DNA of 64,000 nt, from positions 174,497 through 238,496 of the forward strand of contig WTXI01000050.1 in NCBI GenBank assembly GCA_022376515.1. Direction: 5' to 3'. Source of the stretch: Lactifluus volemus. Taxonomy: Eukaryota; Basidiomycota; Agaricomycetes; Russulales; Russulaceae. The notes under the pieces were generated by a model. It saw only the letters and a program-made list of their open reading frames with translations, ran no database searches and was not told the DNA's origin. Shown here in pieces: positions 23,264 to 36,009 of the stretch (position 1 is its first letter; each line of letters opens with the position of its first letter). The position numbers were made by a program, and so were the translations under genes.

Positions 23264-24508
23264 ATGCTCGCCATTCAGGCTCGTCGCGTGCTCTCCTCGA
23301 GGTCCTTATTTGCCACCCGTGCTCTTTCCTCGACTGCCCGTATCTCTCCGATGAACCGCCAAAACCACCACGTCCGATCGACGACTCGACTTCGGCCCTC
23401 GATTACAAGACCTCGCACAAAGTCAGACCTCCACCACTTCCAAAGATGGACTTGCCCAGGTCACGTTCGGCCGAAGAAGCGGTGACCAACATCCTTTATA
23501 ACACGCCTCCACCCAGTCTCCAACCTTACAAAAAGTGAGAAACTACGACCAAAAAAAAAAAGAAATGCTCACGCGAAGTTCGCCAGACACGTGCTGAACT
23601 GTCTAGTGCAGAATGAACCCGGTGTGCTTTCGCGCGTATCGGGAATTCTGGCAGGACGCGGATTCAATATTGATTCTCTCGTCGTGTGTCGTACCGAGAT
23701 CCGAGACTTGAGTCGGATGTGCATCGTGATCAGCGGCCAAGATGGCGTCGTAGAGCAAGCGAGACGACAACTCGAAGACCTCGTACGCAAAATCTCCCTC
23801 TCCTCATCCCTCTTTTTTTTTTCAAACCATTTTTTTTTAGGTACCGGTGTGGGCGGTGTTGGATTATACCGAAACGCGCACCATATCTCGCGAACTTCTC
23901 CTCGTCAAAGTATCCATCCTCGGACCTGAATATCTCGAAGACCAACTTGCAGGTGGTCCCTCACACGAACCACTAGCCTCTCACCGCGCACACGCCGAGC
24001 AGACCAAACTCGAACGCGAAATGACCCTTGCACGCCATTTCGAAGAATCTATTCATCCATCTCCTCACCCCTCATCATCGTCATCGTCGGGGACAACGGC
24101 GACGGAGGCCGGGAGTGGTGGTGGTGAGACGGCAAAACCGTTGACCCCGAGCGAGGCGTTGCGTCTCCGACACCAACATTTACAGTCTATACACGTGCTC
24201 GCGAGTCAGTTTGGAGGTCGACTGGTCGACGTGAGCGAGAACAGCGTGATCGTGGAAATGTCCGGCAAGACTTCGCGCGTCGAGGCGTTCCTCGGACTCG
24301 TCAAGCCCTTTGGAATCATAGAGTCCGCACGTACAGGTCCGTAAAACGCCTTTTTTTCTTTTTTTTCTTTGCTGACTTTTTTCTCTTGTTTTTTTGTATC
24401 ATAGGTTTGATGGTCATGCCGCGCACTCCTATCGCTGGATTGGCTGAAGAAGATGCCGAAAGCGAGGGTGAGGGTACCGTTGACGCGAGCCTCCTGCCTC
24501 CAGGCTGA
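23264..24508 (+). CDS. ILV6: Acetolactate synthase regulatory (small) subunit, mitochondrial
   Basis: Exons are 23264–23534, 23587–23782, 23841–24336 and 24405–24508. The product has a basic Ser/Arg transit-like N-terminus (MLAIQARRVLSSRSLF), then AVTNILYNTPPPSLQPYKK and an ACT domain: HVLNCLVQNEPGVLSRVSG, RGFNIDSLVVCRTE and LSRMCIVISGQDGVVEQA. It continues with VPVWAVLDYTETRTI, GPEYLEDQLAGG and a C-terminal ALS_ss_C-like half (HVLASQFGGRLVDVSENS, LGLVKPFGIIESARTG). Known role: binds the catalytic Ilv2 subunit and gives valine feedback in branched-chain amino acid synthesis in mitochondria. The frame must shift once between codons for RISP and the PPKPPRPIDD block (near 23,340), with no intron signal. 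About 355 residues. Confidence 0.88.
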
Positions 24509-25243
24509 GCAGAGTCTCACTTATCTAAATTTATCTTAATCTCCCCCCCCCCCCTTTTTTTTCCTTTTCTTTCGATCTATCGACGATAAGCTATAGCTGT
24601 TTTTAGAAAACACGCGTATTGTCCATACGCACACACTCACACACTCGACGGGTCCTACTAACGGAAAAGACGGATAATCCTTTTTAGAGAGCTGACAATC
24701 GTTTGGATGGATGGTCTGATTCAGAGTTACGATATAAGGAAAGGAAAAAAAAAGGAGAGGAAGGGGGAAAAAAATGCAGCAGAATAAATACACCCTTTTT
24801 TTAAAAAAAAAAAACACGAAAACATTGTGCGAACGAACGATTTGAAAGCGCCTGTCCTAGAACATTAACCCGTACGATAAGAGATGAACAAACAAAAACG
24901 CCCAACATCCGAGACAATCTTTGTCTTGCCTACAATTTGAAACTCTCCCCCCCAAAAAACAAAAAAAACATAAGTTAAAGGAAATCGAGTCCCTAAGTTG
25001 ATATACACAGTTTTTTAAAATGCCTTGCTTTGTCTTTTTGCCGCGGGAAGAAAAAGAATAAGCACAAGGGGAAAGGTGATCAATGATGATTGGTTGGTTG
25101 TGCGGGACATTGATTGGATTTGGGATTGGTGTGGGTGAGGTGAGAATGGGAACGAGCGACGACGACGATGAAAAAGAAAAAAATATCCACCAAAAGGATG
25201 AGTTTTGTGTGTGTGTGGCGCGTATAAAGACTGATTGGATAAG
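24509..25243. other. Convergent 3' region of ILV6 and PDK1
   Basis: It opens 34 nt after the ILV6 stop with a run of about 12 C followed by T-rich DNA, then A-rich tracts. No gene is supported. Confidence 0.5.
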
Positions 25244-28200
25244 TTAATCATGTGTGTGCACAGTGACATTATGATTGACGTTATGGTTATTATTCGGGGT
25301 GGCGCCATTGCTGTTACCGCTGCCGCTGCCACTGCTCGAATTGCTGATCGTGCCGTGGATGGCGTTGGAAAGGCTTCGCTCTCGACTGTGTTGCCTGACT
25401 GCCTCCGAGATGCGTTGTACCCACCCATTGGCCGCCGACTCGGTCTCGACGACAAAGAAGCCCGACTTGGCCGTCTACATCATCCGTTGTCATCAGCATC
25501 AACGCGCCCCAAAGAAGAAAGAAAGAAAACACGCACGGTAAGTATGACAAACTCCCTCGCGCTCTTGCGCTCTATCCCAGTCACCACCCCGCGAATTTCA
25601 TTTCCCTTGGTGGTGCGTTTCTCCTTCTCCCGACCTGCGGGCTGGAAGGCAGAAGAGGCCTCATGCAACGTAAACTCCGCCTTGATGCCGACGCTGCGCC
25701 CGCTCTTGTGCGGTTTGAGACACAAGAGCCGATGGCTCGTCAGCGCGAGCTCGCGCACCTTGAGCTTGCGCTGCGATACCGATAATGGCAACAGCAGGCG
25801 TGATGTGCGCCTCTTCAGCGCCGTTTCCTCTACCGGCGCATGATAGACCATCTTTTCGCCCACGTTCAACACGGATGTCCTAAAAAAAAGACGTGCTTCG
25901 GTAAGTAAGAAGTTCGAGAAACAGGGAGGTGGCATACCAATCTGGAGACTCGACGGACCCTTGCGCACCGCGCGCAGGCGTCGGGCTTCGTGTGCGCAGT
26001 CGACCTCGGTGGATGCCAATAGCTTCGAGTGCGGCGCCAAGCTTCTCGACGGGACTTCCGTCCGACGAGCTCGTCGCATACGATTCGCGTATCACGTTGC
26101 GCGGGATGGGCAGTGGCGCGCTCGTCCCCGGTACTTCTGAACACCACCGCTAGTGCTTGCGCTCGTGCTGGCCGGACTTTCCCGCTTCTCCTCCGCGCAC
26201 TTGTGATGATTTCCTGGACCAGGAGCGGGATGATGACTACCATCGCCTCCTTCGTCCATGCCAGCCACGATTATCGGAGTTTTCGTAGACACTCCTTCGA
26301 TCCGTGGTAGAGCAAAGTGCATCTCGTAGCTCTCGAGGACGACCGAACCATTTGCGTCGGCGGCGGCAGCAGCAGCAGCCACTGCACGCTGAACGTCTCT
26401 GCTGCCACTAGCATCTTCCGCTGCGTCCACACGTCGGCCAATGCTAAGCCTCGGGCGCATAATCCGGAATCTCGCCATGCGGACCGATCTCTTCGGGTGG
26501 TATAGCCGGCGGCGACACGAATGCCTGCGCGTCAGGCGCCCATTCGATCCCATCGTCTCCTGGCGCCCGTAAGCGCACATGTCCGTTGACATTACCGTGT
26601 GGATGCGGATGTAGTTCCTCCACGCTCCCACTTCCTCATCCTCGGCCTCGCTCCCATCCGGACCGCTTACGAGCTCGTCCCACGTCGCGCCGACGTCGTC
26701 CCACTCATCCACCGGCGCTGCCTCGCGTCGTACGAGTCCTGTCTCTAGTGGTGGTGCTGGGTCGTCCCAAAGCGTGTCCCAATGAATGCTTGCAAAAAAA
26801 GGGTGTGCGCGCAACGCCTCCATCGAAAATGCGCTGTCGGAAGGACCTGCACCCATGCGCTCGAGCGGATCCCGCACCTGGATAGACCATGAGACGTGAG
26901 TGAGAATCTTTTGACGATGAAGATCAGGGCGCACGAGGAGACGTCGGACGAGGTCGGCCGCCTCTGGGTCGAAGCCTTCGGGGAAGGTATAGTCAAGGTG
27001 TTTGATCTTTTGCCACGTCAGATACTCGGATAACCCTTGAAATGCGAATCGACCAGCGATCATTTGATATAGCACACAACCTAACGCCCACAAGTCCGAG
27101 CTTTAGTGTCCCAGAAGACGTCAGCAAGTTTATGTAACCCTAAAAAAAGTAGGGGGTATACCTCTTGCTCGTTTCATTCGCCTCGAGCAGTTCCGGAGAA
27201 ACGTATTGCGCAGTTCCAACAAAAGTCTTGGTCGCGCGCTCGGCTGGAATATAAAGATTGAGGGATTTTCGCCATGCAAGGCAGAAGAAAAACACAAACG
27301 TGGAACATCGATCAACTTGCCCGTTCCAAAGTCCGTAACTTTGATACGAAAGTCATCATCCAGTAGCAGATTTTCCGGTTTGAGGTCGCTGGTAACGCGA
27401 TCAGCAGGGGAGGACACAAGAAAGGCGCGAGAGAGGTGGATACCGGTGAATGACGCCACGCTGATGCATATAGTCGAGGGCGTCAACGAGCTGCGCTGTA
27501 TAATATCGTGCGCAAGTTGTTGATAAGGAACCCATTCGTGATATTCGACTTTGAAGTTCTCCATTGCTTGCGAGGTCAAGTACAAAGTCTATTATGAGAA
27601 GTTAGCAGACCATTCAGAAAAGGTTTGTTAGGCGAAGGAGAAATGAATGAGACTCGCAATGCCCAAGTGGCGGAGATGTGTCGTGGTGATCGGACCGACT
27701 TCCGCAAGGGGGATGAGGGGGTAGGTACAAAGGGCTCGGCAGTCGAGGATAGGCAGGGTAGTTACGATATCTAGGGTACGGGCGGAGAGGCCGACATGGG
27801 CTGACATAGGACAGATAGATGTCCATTGCAGTGCCGAACCGAGCGCAATCGCAGATTGTGTTTGGAGCAGCGAGATGAAAAGGTTGACTCACAGAGACTC
27901 CAATCATCCTGAAACGCCCAATGCAAGCGCACGATGCCCGGATGACCCGAGCCGAGGCGAACGAGGGTATTTTTCTCTGCGAGAGCGGTATGGAGTTTAT
28001 TGTTGCGCTTGAGGTGACCCTTGTCAAGCACCTTGATCGCATATTCTTGCCTTGTTGCGTTGTGTGTGCCGTGTATTACCTGTTTATGGGCCGCGTGTCA
28101 GCAAGGCGGTGTACGCCAGACGACAGTTTACGTGGAAGTCTAGAAGAGATGAAGCGCGCACGGTAGAGTAAGAACCTTCACCGAGGATATCGCCGAATTC

Positions 28201-28548
28201 GAAATCATCCGCACTGAGACGACCGTTCGCCGAGCTACTCCGAGACTTGGACTTTGAGTTGGCACGAGAGCGACCCCATATTGATTCTGGGGATTGATCC
28301 GCAATACCGAGCTCACGAGTGATGTATGCGGGGGGACGTGATGCTTTCGGAGTTGGTGGGCCCCCAGGGCTGCGAGAGCGAGGGGAAGAGAAAGTCCGTA
28401 CTGGTCGAGGTCGGATGGGGACGAGGTCGGTAGTTGAGCTTGATGAAGAGGAAGAGGATATAACCGAGGCATTTCTACTGAGATCGGCGAGAGATGGTTT
28501 ATGGGTTGGTAACTCTGGAGAAAGAGTCGAAGAGTCGACTGTGATCAT
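25244..28548 (-). CDS. PKH1: PDK1/Pkh-type protein kinase with C-terminal PH-like region
   Basis: Nine exons: 28548–28162, 28079–27893, 27588–27444, 27388–27300, 27243–27162, 27100–26935, 26877–25938, 25879–25537 and 25474–25244. The start is the first ATG (MITVDSST). After a Ser-rich leader come the glycine loop GEGSYSTV, YAIKVLDK, the PIF-pocket region KLHTALAEKNTL, HRDLKPENLLL, DFGTGKL, and TKTFVGTAQYVSPELL with the activation-loop Ser/Thr context of PDK1. The C-terminal third (SSEGSPVEKLG-like, VIYN-like YHAPVEE, KVRELALTSHRLLCLK, RGVVTGIERKSAREFVILT, KSGFFVVETESAA) fits the PH-like tail of fungal PDK1. Known role: phosphorylates AGC kinases such as Pkc1 and Ypk1. Exon 7 shows frame changes near 26,610, 26,450 and 26,130. 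Intron 2 is 304 nt, far longer than the others. Confidence 0.87.
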
Positions 28549-28739
28549 GTCTTTGCTTGAGACACAATCGATGATTGAAGGGGACAAGGTGTGAATGAGA
28601 AACAAGGAACGAGGTGAATTCAATTGATTCAAATCCAAATGGATTCATCCATCACTTAAAATCACGTGATATTAACAAAAAAATATTTAATTTAAAATAA
28701 ATCTAGGCGTCGCGTCGAGACTCGCGCGAATCTAGAACT

Positions 28740-28982
28740 TTAGGCATTCAATTTTCTCCAGATTTTTACCCCAGAATTCCCACTCACACGGAACTTTACA
28801 AATACATATCCACCATTTTCTGTCAACCCCTTACATGTCTCGTGTACCCTCATAATTCCCCCATGGGGAAGAAAACCCAATAAGTATAGCCGATCGTCAT
28901 TAGGCACGCGGCGACGCGCTTGCCGTGCAGACGTACCCAAAATTGGTTTAGTCGTTGGCAAGTGGCCTCCAGCTGTATTCAT
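28740..28982 (-). CDS. Small ORF of uncertain status, 80 residues
   Basis: It is ATG-initiated and stop-ended, and reads smoothly (e.g. LYLLGFLPHGGIM, GGYVFVKFRVSG). No family is recognised. It lies about 190 nt upstream of the PDK1 ATG on the same strand, so it could be part of that gene's leader or a chance frame. Confidence 0.2.
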   Translation of the reverse strand: MNTAGGHLPTTKPILGTSARQARRRVPNDDRLYLLGFLPHGGIMRVHETCKGLTENGGYVFVKFRVSGNSGVKIWRKLNA

Positions 28983-30060
28983 CCCTTTGCTCTCTACGTC
29001 CTTCCTCGAGTTCATACGCAGCTGAGCATCATTTGAAGCAACAACTCACAATTTTTGGCCATGTAAGGCCAGTTGTGCGGCTGGTCTTGCAACCACGTTG
29101 TATACCACATTCTTTACGCCTCGGGCTCGCTATAGAATCGCACAGCCTTCATGTCCGAACACGACCTTTACCTTGACACCTGTACTATACACTCAACTAC
29201 ACTAGGTCATTAGAAGTCTACTCTCGAACGCACCCGTTGCGCCTTCGGGCGCGCATAAGTTCAGCCGTAACTACAGTACTGCCCCACGTTGTCGACGCTC
29301 AACTAACATCAAAAAAGTCAGTGGCGTCACAATTTTCTTGCCATTACCACAAAGGGGCATCCATAAATATTTGATTTATGACGTGAGACCTCCGGAGCCA
29401 CAGTCAGGGATTCCCAGCGCCTGTGCTTGGTGGCAGCACAGAACGCCTCGATCCCATGTCAATTATGAATAAAAGGCCTAGTCTCACTCCCTCCTCCCCT
29501 AATCTTCCCATCGTTAGTGTCATTCACCTTTCAACCTGAAACGCCCCCACTAGTGATACCCGACCCATTCGTCCACTCAAAACCCCCCTAATTATAATCA
29601 ATTGGAATACAGAAACTGCGCTACTAGGGGTGCCGTGCAATACACCCATCCCACTTTCGACGAGCGTCGGGAGTATGAGTCCACCGCCGACTCTTTCACA
29701 TCTCTCCTATCGCTATCGCTCCAATGGACATTATCCAAAAACCCACGCAGCCCCTGTAAGGTTCCGCAGCCGAGCACCAACGTACGCGGCAATGCTCGGT
29801 GTCACATGGATGATGGAGGGTTGGGCACGAACGACATGCCGAGACCGCGCAGCCATTAGACGTCACACATCCGGAAACAAATAAATCTCCCGGCACACAA
29901 GTTCCGTGATGTGGTCTAAGAGATGTGCCCAACAAAAGCCAACAACTGCTGAGTTCCGTGGCGGGCGGATCATGGGACTTGCCAGTGTCTGGCCCCCAGC
30001 GCTCAGCGCTTCGCCGCGGTGGACTCGTAAGCCCGCGTTGTTAGCCCGTGACAAATCTGA
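28983..30060. other. Intergenic stretch, nothing recognised
   Basis: No gene, RNA gene or strong repeat is visible. Open frames are short and patternless on both strands. Confidence 0.4.
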
Positions 30061-30323
30061 CGAGAGGTTTTGGTGTTGGGGATTTTCACGATGTTGCCAA
30101 GGCGCGCTCCGTCTTTATCGTTGGATGGATCCCCTTCCTCCGAATTGAACCTCACGCGCAGATCGAGCTGCCGTCTCGGGCTGCAACTGAATCAACTACA
30201 TTAGCTACAGATGTACTAGTCAAATACATCAAACGAACACATGTAAGGGCACTTCACGCGTGATCTCGTATTTCCTCCTTTCGATTCAGAGCCTCAATCG
30301 CGTCTCTATGCGAGTACCTGACC
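30061..30323. repeat. 3' flank of NLR copy 1, also at 38,835–39,180
   Basis: The block holding GGATGGATCCCCTTCCTC and AGATGTACTAGT repeats at 38,835–39,180 in front of NLR copy 2. This marks the left limit of the duplicated NLR unit. Confidence 0.6.
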
Positions 30324-33300
30324 TTAGATTGAAAAGACGACTCGCTGGCGCTGACGGAATCCTGACGATACACTAATCAGAGTTTCCATATATACATGGT
30401 CACCTATTAGAGAACTGTGAACGTATCCCGTAGCCCAATTTAATCCATACACAAAGTTTGAGAGATCTACCTCCGTTCTATTTCTGCCAGCAACCCAGAC
30501 TGTGTTAGCTTTATGAAGGTATGGTCGGTGAATGGGAGGAATCCACAAAAGGAGTTCTTTATCTTCCCCATACATCCATCCATCACTATTGATTGGGAAC
30601 TTGTCCATAAGGTGATCTTTCTCCATATTTTCTGCTCTGAGCTTCCCTACATGAATCATATGATCTCGTAAGAACGAGATGATACGCTTCCCATTCTGAG
30701 TAGACGCACCAGAGTTGGTCGATTTGGTGAGTCCGGTAGACGAGCCCACAACATCCTGTCCTGTTGTCGCATCCCACATGCGAATCGTGTTATCTCCCGA
30801 AGCCGAGACGACCCGCTGCCCGTCTGGTGAGAACGCAACCGAGTTGATCCATTCTGTGTGTCCAATAAACGGGCTGCTACGGCTGCCCCTGTTTCAGAAT
30901 CCCACAAGCGAACCGTGCGATCTATCGAGGCCGATGCAATGCGCTGTCCGTCCGGTGAGAACGCAACAGACTTGATGGGTTTGACGTGTCCAGTAAACGG
31001 GCGTACTATTCTTGTCCTGGCGCAGAATCCAACACCCCACCCGCTACGAACTCTCCTGTCGCAGCATCCCATAGGCGAATTGTGCGATCGGCCGACGCCG
31101 ACGCAATGCGCTTCCCGTCCGGCGAAAATGCAACAGACCAGACCGCTTCAGTGTGTCCAGTAAACGGGTCAATCACAACCTCTCCCGTTATAGCATCCCA
31201 TACTCGAATCGTGCGGTCCATCGAGGCCGACGCGATGTGTTTCCCGTCTGGTGAGAATGTAACGGAGGAGACCAGATCAGTGTGTCCAATAAACGGGCCC
31301 ACTACAACCTCTCCCGTGATGGCATCCCACACGCGAACCGTGTGATCGACCGAGGCGGACGCGATGCGTTGTCCGTCCGGCGAGAATGCAACAGACAAGA
31401 CCGTATCGGTATGTCCGGTAAACGGGCCCGCTACAACATTTCCTGTCGCGGAATCCCACACGCGAATTGTGCGATCATGCGAAGCAGAGGCAATCCGCCG
31501 CCCTTCAGGCGAGAAAGCAACAAAAAGGACCCAACGAGTGTGGCCAGTAAACGGACCTGCTGTGACCTCTCCTGATGCGGCATCCCACACACAAATTGTG
31601 CATCTGCAGAGGCAGAGGCAATCCGTTTCCCGTCCGGTGAGAGCGCAACAAAAAGATCGACTGGGTATGTCCAGTAAATGAACCCACTGCTTCTCCTTTT
31701 CTAGCATCCCACACACAAACCATGTGATCTTGCGAGGCCGAGGCAATGCGCTGCCCGTCTGGCGACAGTGCAACAGAAAATATGGAATCGGTATGTCCAG
31801 TAAATGGGCCTGCCACGATCTGGCCTGTTGCGGAATCCCACACGAAAATCTTGCGATCGAGCGAGGCCGAGGTGATTCGTTGACCGTCCGGCGAGAATGC
31901 AATAGAGGAGATAGCACCGGTGTGTCCAGTGAACGGGTCGGCTACGACCTGTCCTGTTGCGGAATCCCACACACGAATCGTGCGATCGTCTGAGGCCGAA
32001 GCAACGTGCTTACCATCCGGTGAGAACGCAACACACCTAACCCGGTCGGTGTGTCCAGTAAACGGGCCCGCTACTACATCTCCGGTTGCAGCATCCCACA
32101 TCCGAATAGTGCAATCGCCAGAGGCAGAGGCGATGCATTGACCGTCTGGTGAGAATGTAACATAGTAGACCTCGTCGATGTGTCCAATAAATGGGCGCAC
32201 AACGACCTCTCCGGTTGCGGCATCCCAAACACGAATTGTGTGATCGTCCGAGGCCGAGGCGATGTGTTGCCCGTCTGGCGAAAATGCAACACATCTAACC
32301 CACATCGTGTGTCCATTAAATGGGCCCGCTACGACCTCTCCCGTTGCGGCATCCCACACCCGAATCATGCAGTCCCCCGAGCCCGACGCAATGCGTTGTC
32401 CGTCAGGCGAGAATGCGACGGAGAAGATGGCTTTGGTGTGTCCGGAAAACGGTCCCGCTACAATTTCCCCCGTCGTAGCATCCCACACCCGAATCGTGCA
32501 ATCTTCCGAGGATGATGCATGCGCCGTCCATGTGACGAGAATACAACGGAGGTGACGGGTCCATCGTGTGCTTTAATAGTCATTTCTAATGCTGGCCAAT
32601 CAGCCAACCGTCCGCGTTTCAAAGACAGTGTGTGAGGGAATAGGTGAAGGTGGTGGTTTACGATGCGGGAAGAGGATGGTGCGAAAGGAAGAGCTGATAT
32701 GTATATATGCGGGAGGCTCCTTGCTATCGCCATCCCGAACCGCACAAACGAGAACGCATCATTCGCTAATCCCAACAGATTGTCAACCTCTGATTGGAAT
32801 GACCGCTGTAATTGTACACAATAGTTACTACATGTCGTTTAACATGATAAGAGCTGCCTACCTTCTGCTGATTAGACTGTAACCATGTGCCCAGAGATGC
32901 CAATGCTCGGGATGCAGAACCGACACTGTTCTTGATGCTAAGCACTTCCAGCCAGAAAAGAAACCTTGTCTCGACAGAGTTCGAAGTTTTGGAAACAGGT
33001 CCTGTTCAATACCAAGACGTTCTAGATGATCGCCCCAAAAGAGGCACGCATACGATAGAGCAGGTGGAATATATTCTGAAATTCGAGATTCAAGGTCTGG
33101 GAGATCCCTGTTCGCGAGATATGATGACTCGAGTTTGCAAATGTTGAATTTCAGCTCATTGAGCATTAATCCAAGACAGGAATGTGCCAGCTGACGGTGA
33201 GCCTTGCCAAGGTCGATGTGAAATTCCACTCTTCTCATCGGCCAGAAAATCACGGAAGGAGGTGTGAAGAGGGACAATCGGGAGGGTATCGTCGGATGAA

Positions 33301-36009
33301 GTCACATTACTGAGCAGTGAGCCAAGGTGTCGGAGCATTTCAATAACGCATTCCGAATCCTCGGGGTCGGGGTCCTCGGGGTCACCTTGGGCGCATGTCG
33401 TCGCAGAGCAGTCAAAGAGCGGATGGAAAGTGGAGCGAGAGCAGCAAAAAGCTGCCCCATGACGGAACGAAATAGGGTCTGTGCTGCAACCGGTTTGAAG
33501 TATCCTTCCAGAACTTCTCCATATAGCTGGTCCAAAGGATCTTGCCCATCGCGACCTCGAGAGTGCCCAACAGACGCTCTATCACTTGTTTCTTGCTAAA
33601 CCCAAAGCTAGGAGGAGGATTTTTATTAGCCCGGAAGCAACGGCTGCCCACTGAAACAATCCTTCCGCTGCCTTTGCCAGTTTGACACCATGTCGTTCGA
33701 ACAGGTTCAGAGGGAGTTCGTTCCGGAGATAAAGGCCAATATCTTGTTCCGTCTTCGCGGCCAGCTTGTGATCATCCATATAGAGGGTGCGCACGGATAA
33801 CGCGTTACCGAACACACGTTCAATACCCCTCTCTGGCCTCGAGGTGATCAAGATGCGGAAACTTGATGGCAACTCGAAGAGATGTTCAGCAAGAATTTGT
33901 GAATTCCGCTTTGGCCGATTGCGTCGCCACTCTCATCCAACGCATCCACCACGATAAGGATTGAATCGTCAAGCTGAACGTTCTTGACTGGTTCAAGGAG
34001 GAGCCGTTCGAAGAGTGTGCGATAGTGTCGGGTGCTACAAAGAGATGGATCATTCTTGAGTACCCTTCCGAGGGCGAGTTTAAAATCAGGATAGCGATTG
34101 GAGAGGTCGCGAGAAAGTGTCGTGAACAGCTGGTGAGCCTCGTCCTTGGAGCCCTCCTTTCGTAGAAAGGCAAAATAAGAGCCGAGATGCTTGTTCTCGA
34201 GCCTCCGAGCGACTTCATGTGCAATCGATGACTTTCCTGTCCCGGCCTGGCCGAGGAGCACGAGTCCCACGTTGAGATTCTCGATTCTCGACCCAGTTCA
34301 TGATATGGCCCAAGAAATCTTCTCGTGTTCCCGGAAGACAGCGCCTGTCATCGCCAAATCGCCAGCCTCCTTTATAAGGCAATTCTCTGATTTTTGCGTC
34401 CAATTCTTTGTGCCCCCGTCAGGAAAATTATACAATCGTACTATCGTTAGGACTACGCACCAGCTTCTAGCACAGCAATCCTAGTGACGACGCAGTACGT
34501 GCGAGGAAATTGTCTCGTAGTCGAGCGAGGTTTGTGCGATACTCATCAATTCTCGCATCAACTTGCCTCACCACATTCTTCAAAGTCCGTTTTGCTGAAA
34601 ATCAACTGTTTAGGATGAATCACCAATAAGAGAGGCCAAGACGACTTACCGACTTGCACATTCTCCGCATACGATATGATAAATTTCGCACATTCCGAGA
34701 CACACTCCAGCATCTCATCCAGAATTTTGGCCTGAGTAGATGTGGGTTCCATGTTCTTCAACACGTCCGCCTCCTTTGCAAATTCGAATGTATCCTGTAT
34801 CGCCTTGAGTAGTGTTTGGACGTTGTCATCACGCTGAAGCTGGAGTAGCAAAGTCTGGCGATACATGAAATCCATTGAACGTTCCATGTCCTCCGACAAG
34901 GGTTGGGGACGCACCTCGGGAATCTTTGAGAGCAGAGTCCATGCCAACTGTGCATGGGGGAGCAACTGAAGCGCGAAACCTTGCTTAGCAGAGCAAATGA
35001 TGCGCAAAGTCGATGTGAGACATACCCCTGCCACTGGACCGATAGCGTCGAGTACTTGCTTGATAACATTCATGGCACCCTTCCATGCCATCATCGAATC
35101 CATAGCTTTCATTGCTTCCTCGGCACGATCCAGAGTACGTGACATCTCCACCTGGCCGTCTGGTACTGGTCCAACAGGAGTATTGCCCCCGGTGGGAAGG
35201 TCACCAGGACGTGCACTGCCTTCTTCAGCGCCAGGATTGTCCAGTGCTGTCGTCGTAGGATTTGGGGTATTGGCTGCCACATTTAGAGGGTTCGTGGACA
35301 CGGTGATACTCAAGAGGAGTGTGGCCGGCTCTCGTAAGTGTCTACTATGTCCATCAGAAGTGCTGAAAACTACCTCAAGATCTAGATGTAGGACCCTCAG
35401 CGCATGAGTAACAATTCGAAGACATAGACGAACCAGGCTGGGCTTCACAGGTGATCTCCTCCCTTCCGATAAGAATGTCTGTCCGCATGGTCCTCTTCGC
35501 ATAAAGCGATACTGTAATATGGGAGAGTGGTTGTAAACCGCTGCAAGTGTCTCAGTTGGGCCGAGGAAGAAAAGAACGACAGTCCTCACGATGCATCTAA
35601 TCTTTCATTCCATTCCACGTGCTGCGCCACGCTCTGTCTCGATCGTGTCTGCCATGTATTCTTCCCGTTCGTCACTGTGACATAAAACTGTCTCTCCTTC
35701 CCCTGGAGGACTTTAAGACGAGGAAGATTGTGTGCCCTGAGGACTGACAAGATGGAGAGATTTAGTACTTATCAAGGTAGAAATACTGAGATAGGTACCA
35801 GTGACCTCGAGCTGGAGTATGCTTGACTGTATTCCGCTGGCCTGAGAGGCGATCGCGCTGATCACAAGACAATCATCTGAGTAAATACTAGTATCGAAAT
35901 TGAAGATGAAGTGAGTGATGTACCCGATCCGGGACTTTTCCAGTGGAGGATCTGGGCTATAGTAATGGTTAACGAGAACATCGGGATCGGGTGTGAAGGA
36001 CGTTGGCAT
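30324..36009 (-). pseudogene. NLR copy 1: C2–helical–NACHT–WD40, multiply frameshifted
   Basis: The full architecture is recognisable: a C2-like start ([12 protein letters not shown]…, then LRAHNLPRLKVLQG after an intron), a helical region continuous over 35,589–34,558 ([27 protein letters not shown]), NACHT (P-loop GQAGTGKSS, Walker [12 protein letters not shown]), 14 WD repeats (about 32,570–30,755) and a C-terminal tail ([14 protein letters not shown]). The frame is broken many times: in the NACHT part near 33,890, 33,610–33,650, 33,385 and 33,230; in the WD part near 32,520, 31,600–31,680, 31,010 and 30,870. Copies 2 and 3 are open over these places. I call it a pseudogene unless the breaks are sequence errors. 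In related fungal STAND proteins this architecture acts as a cytosolic non-self receptor. Confidence 0.8.
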
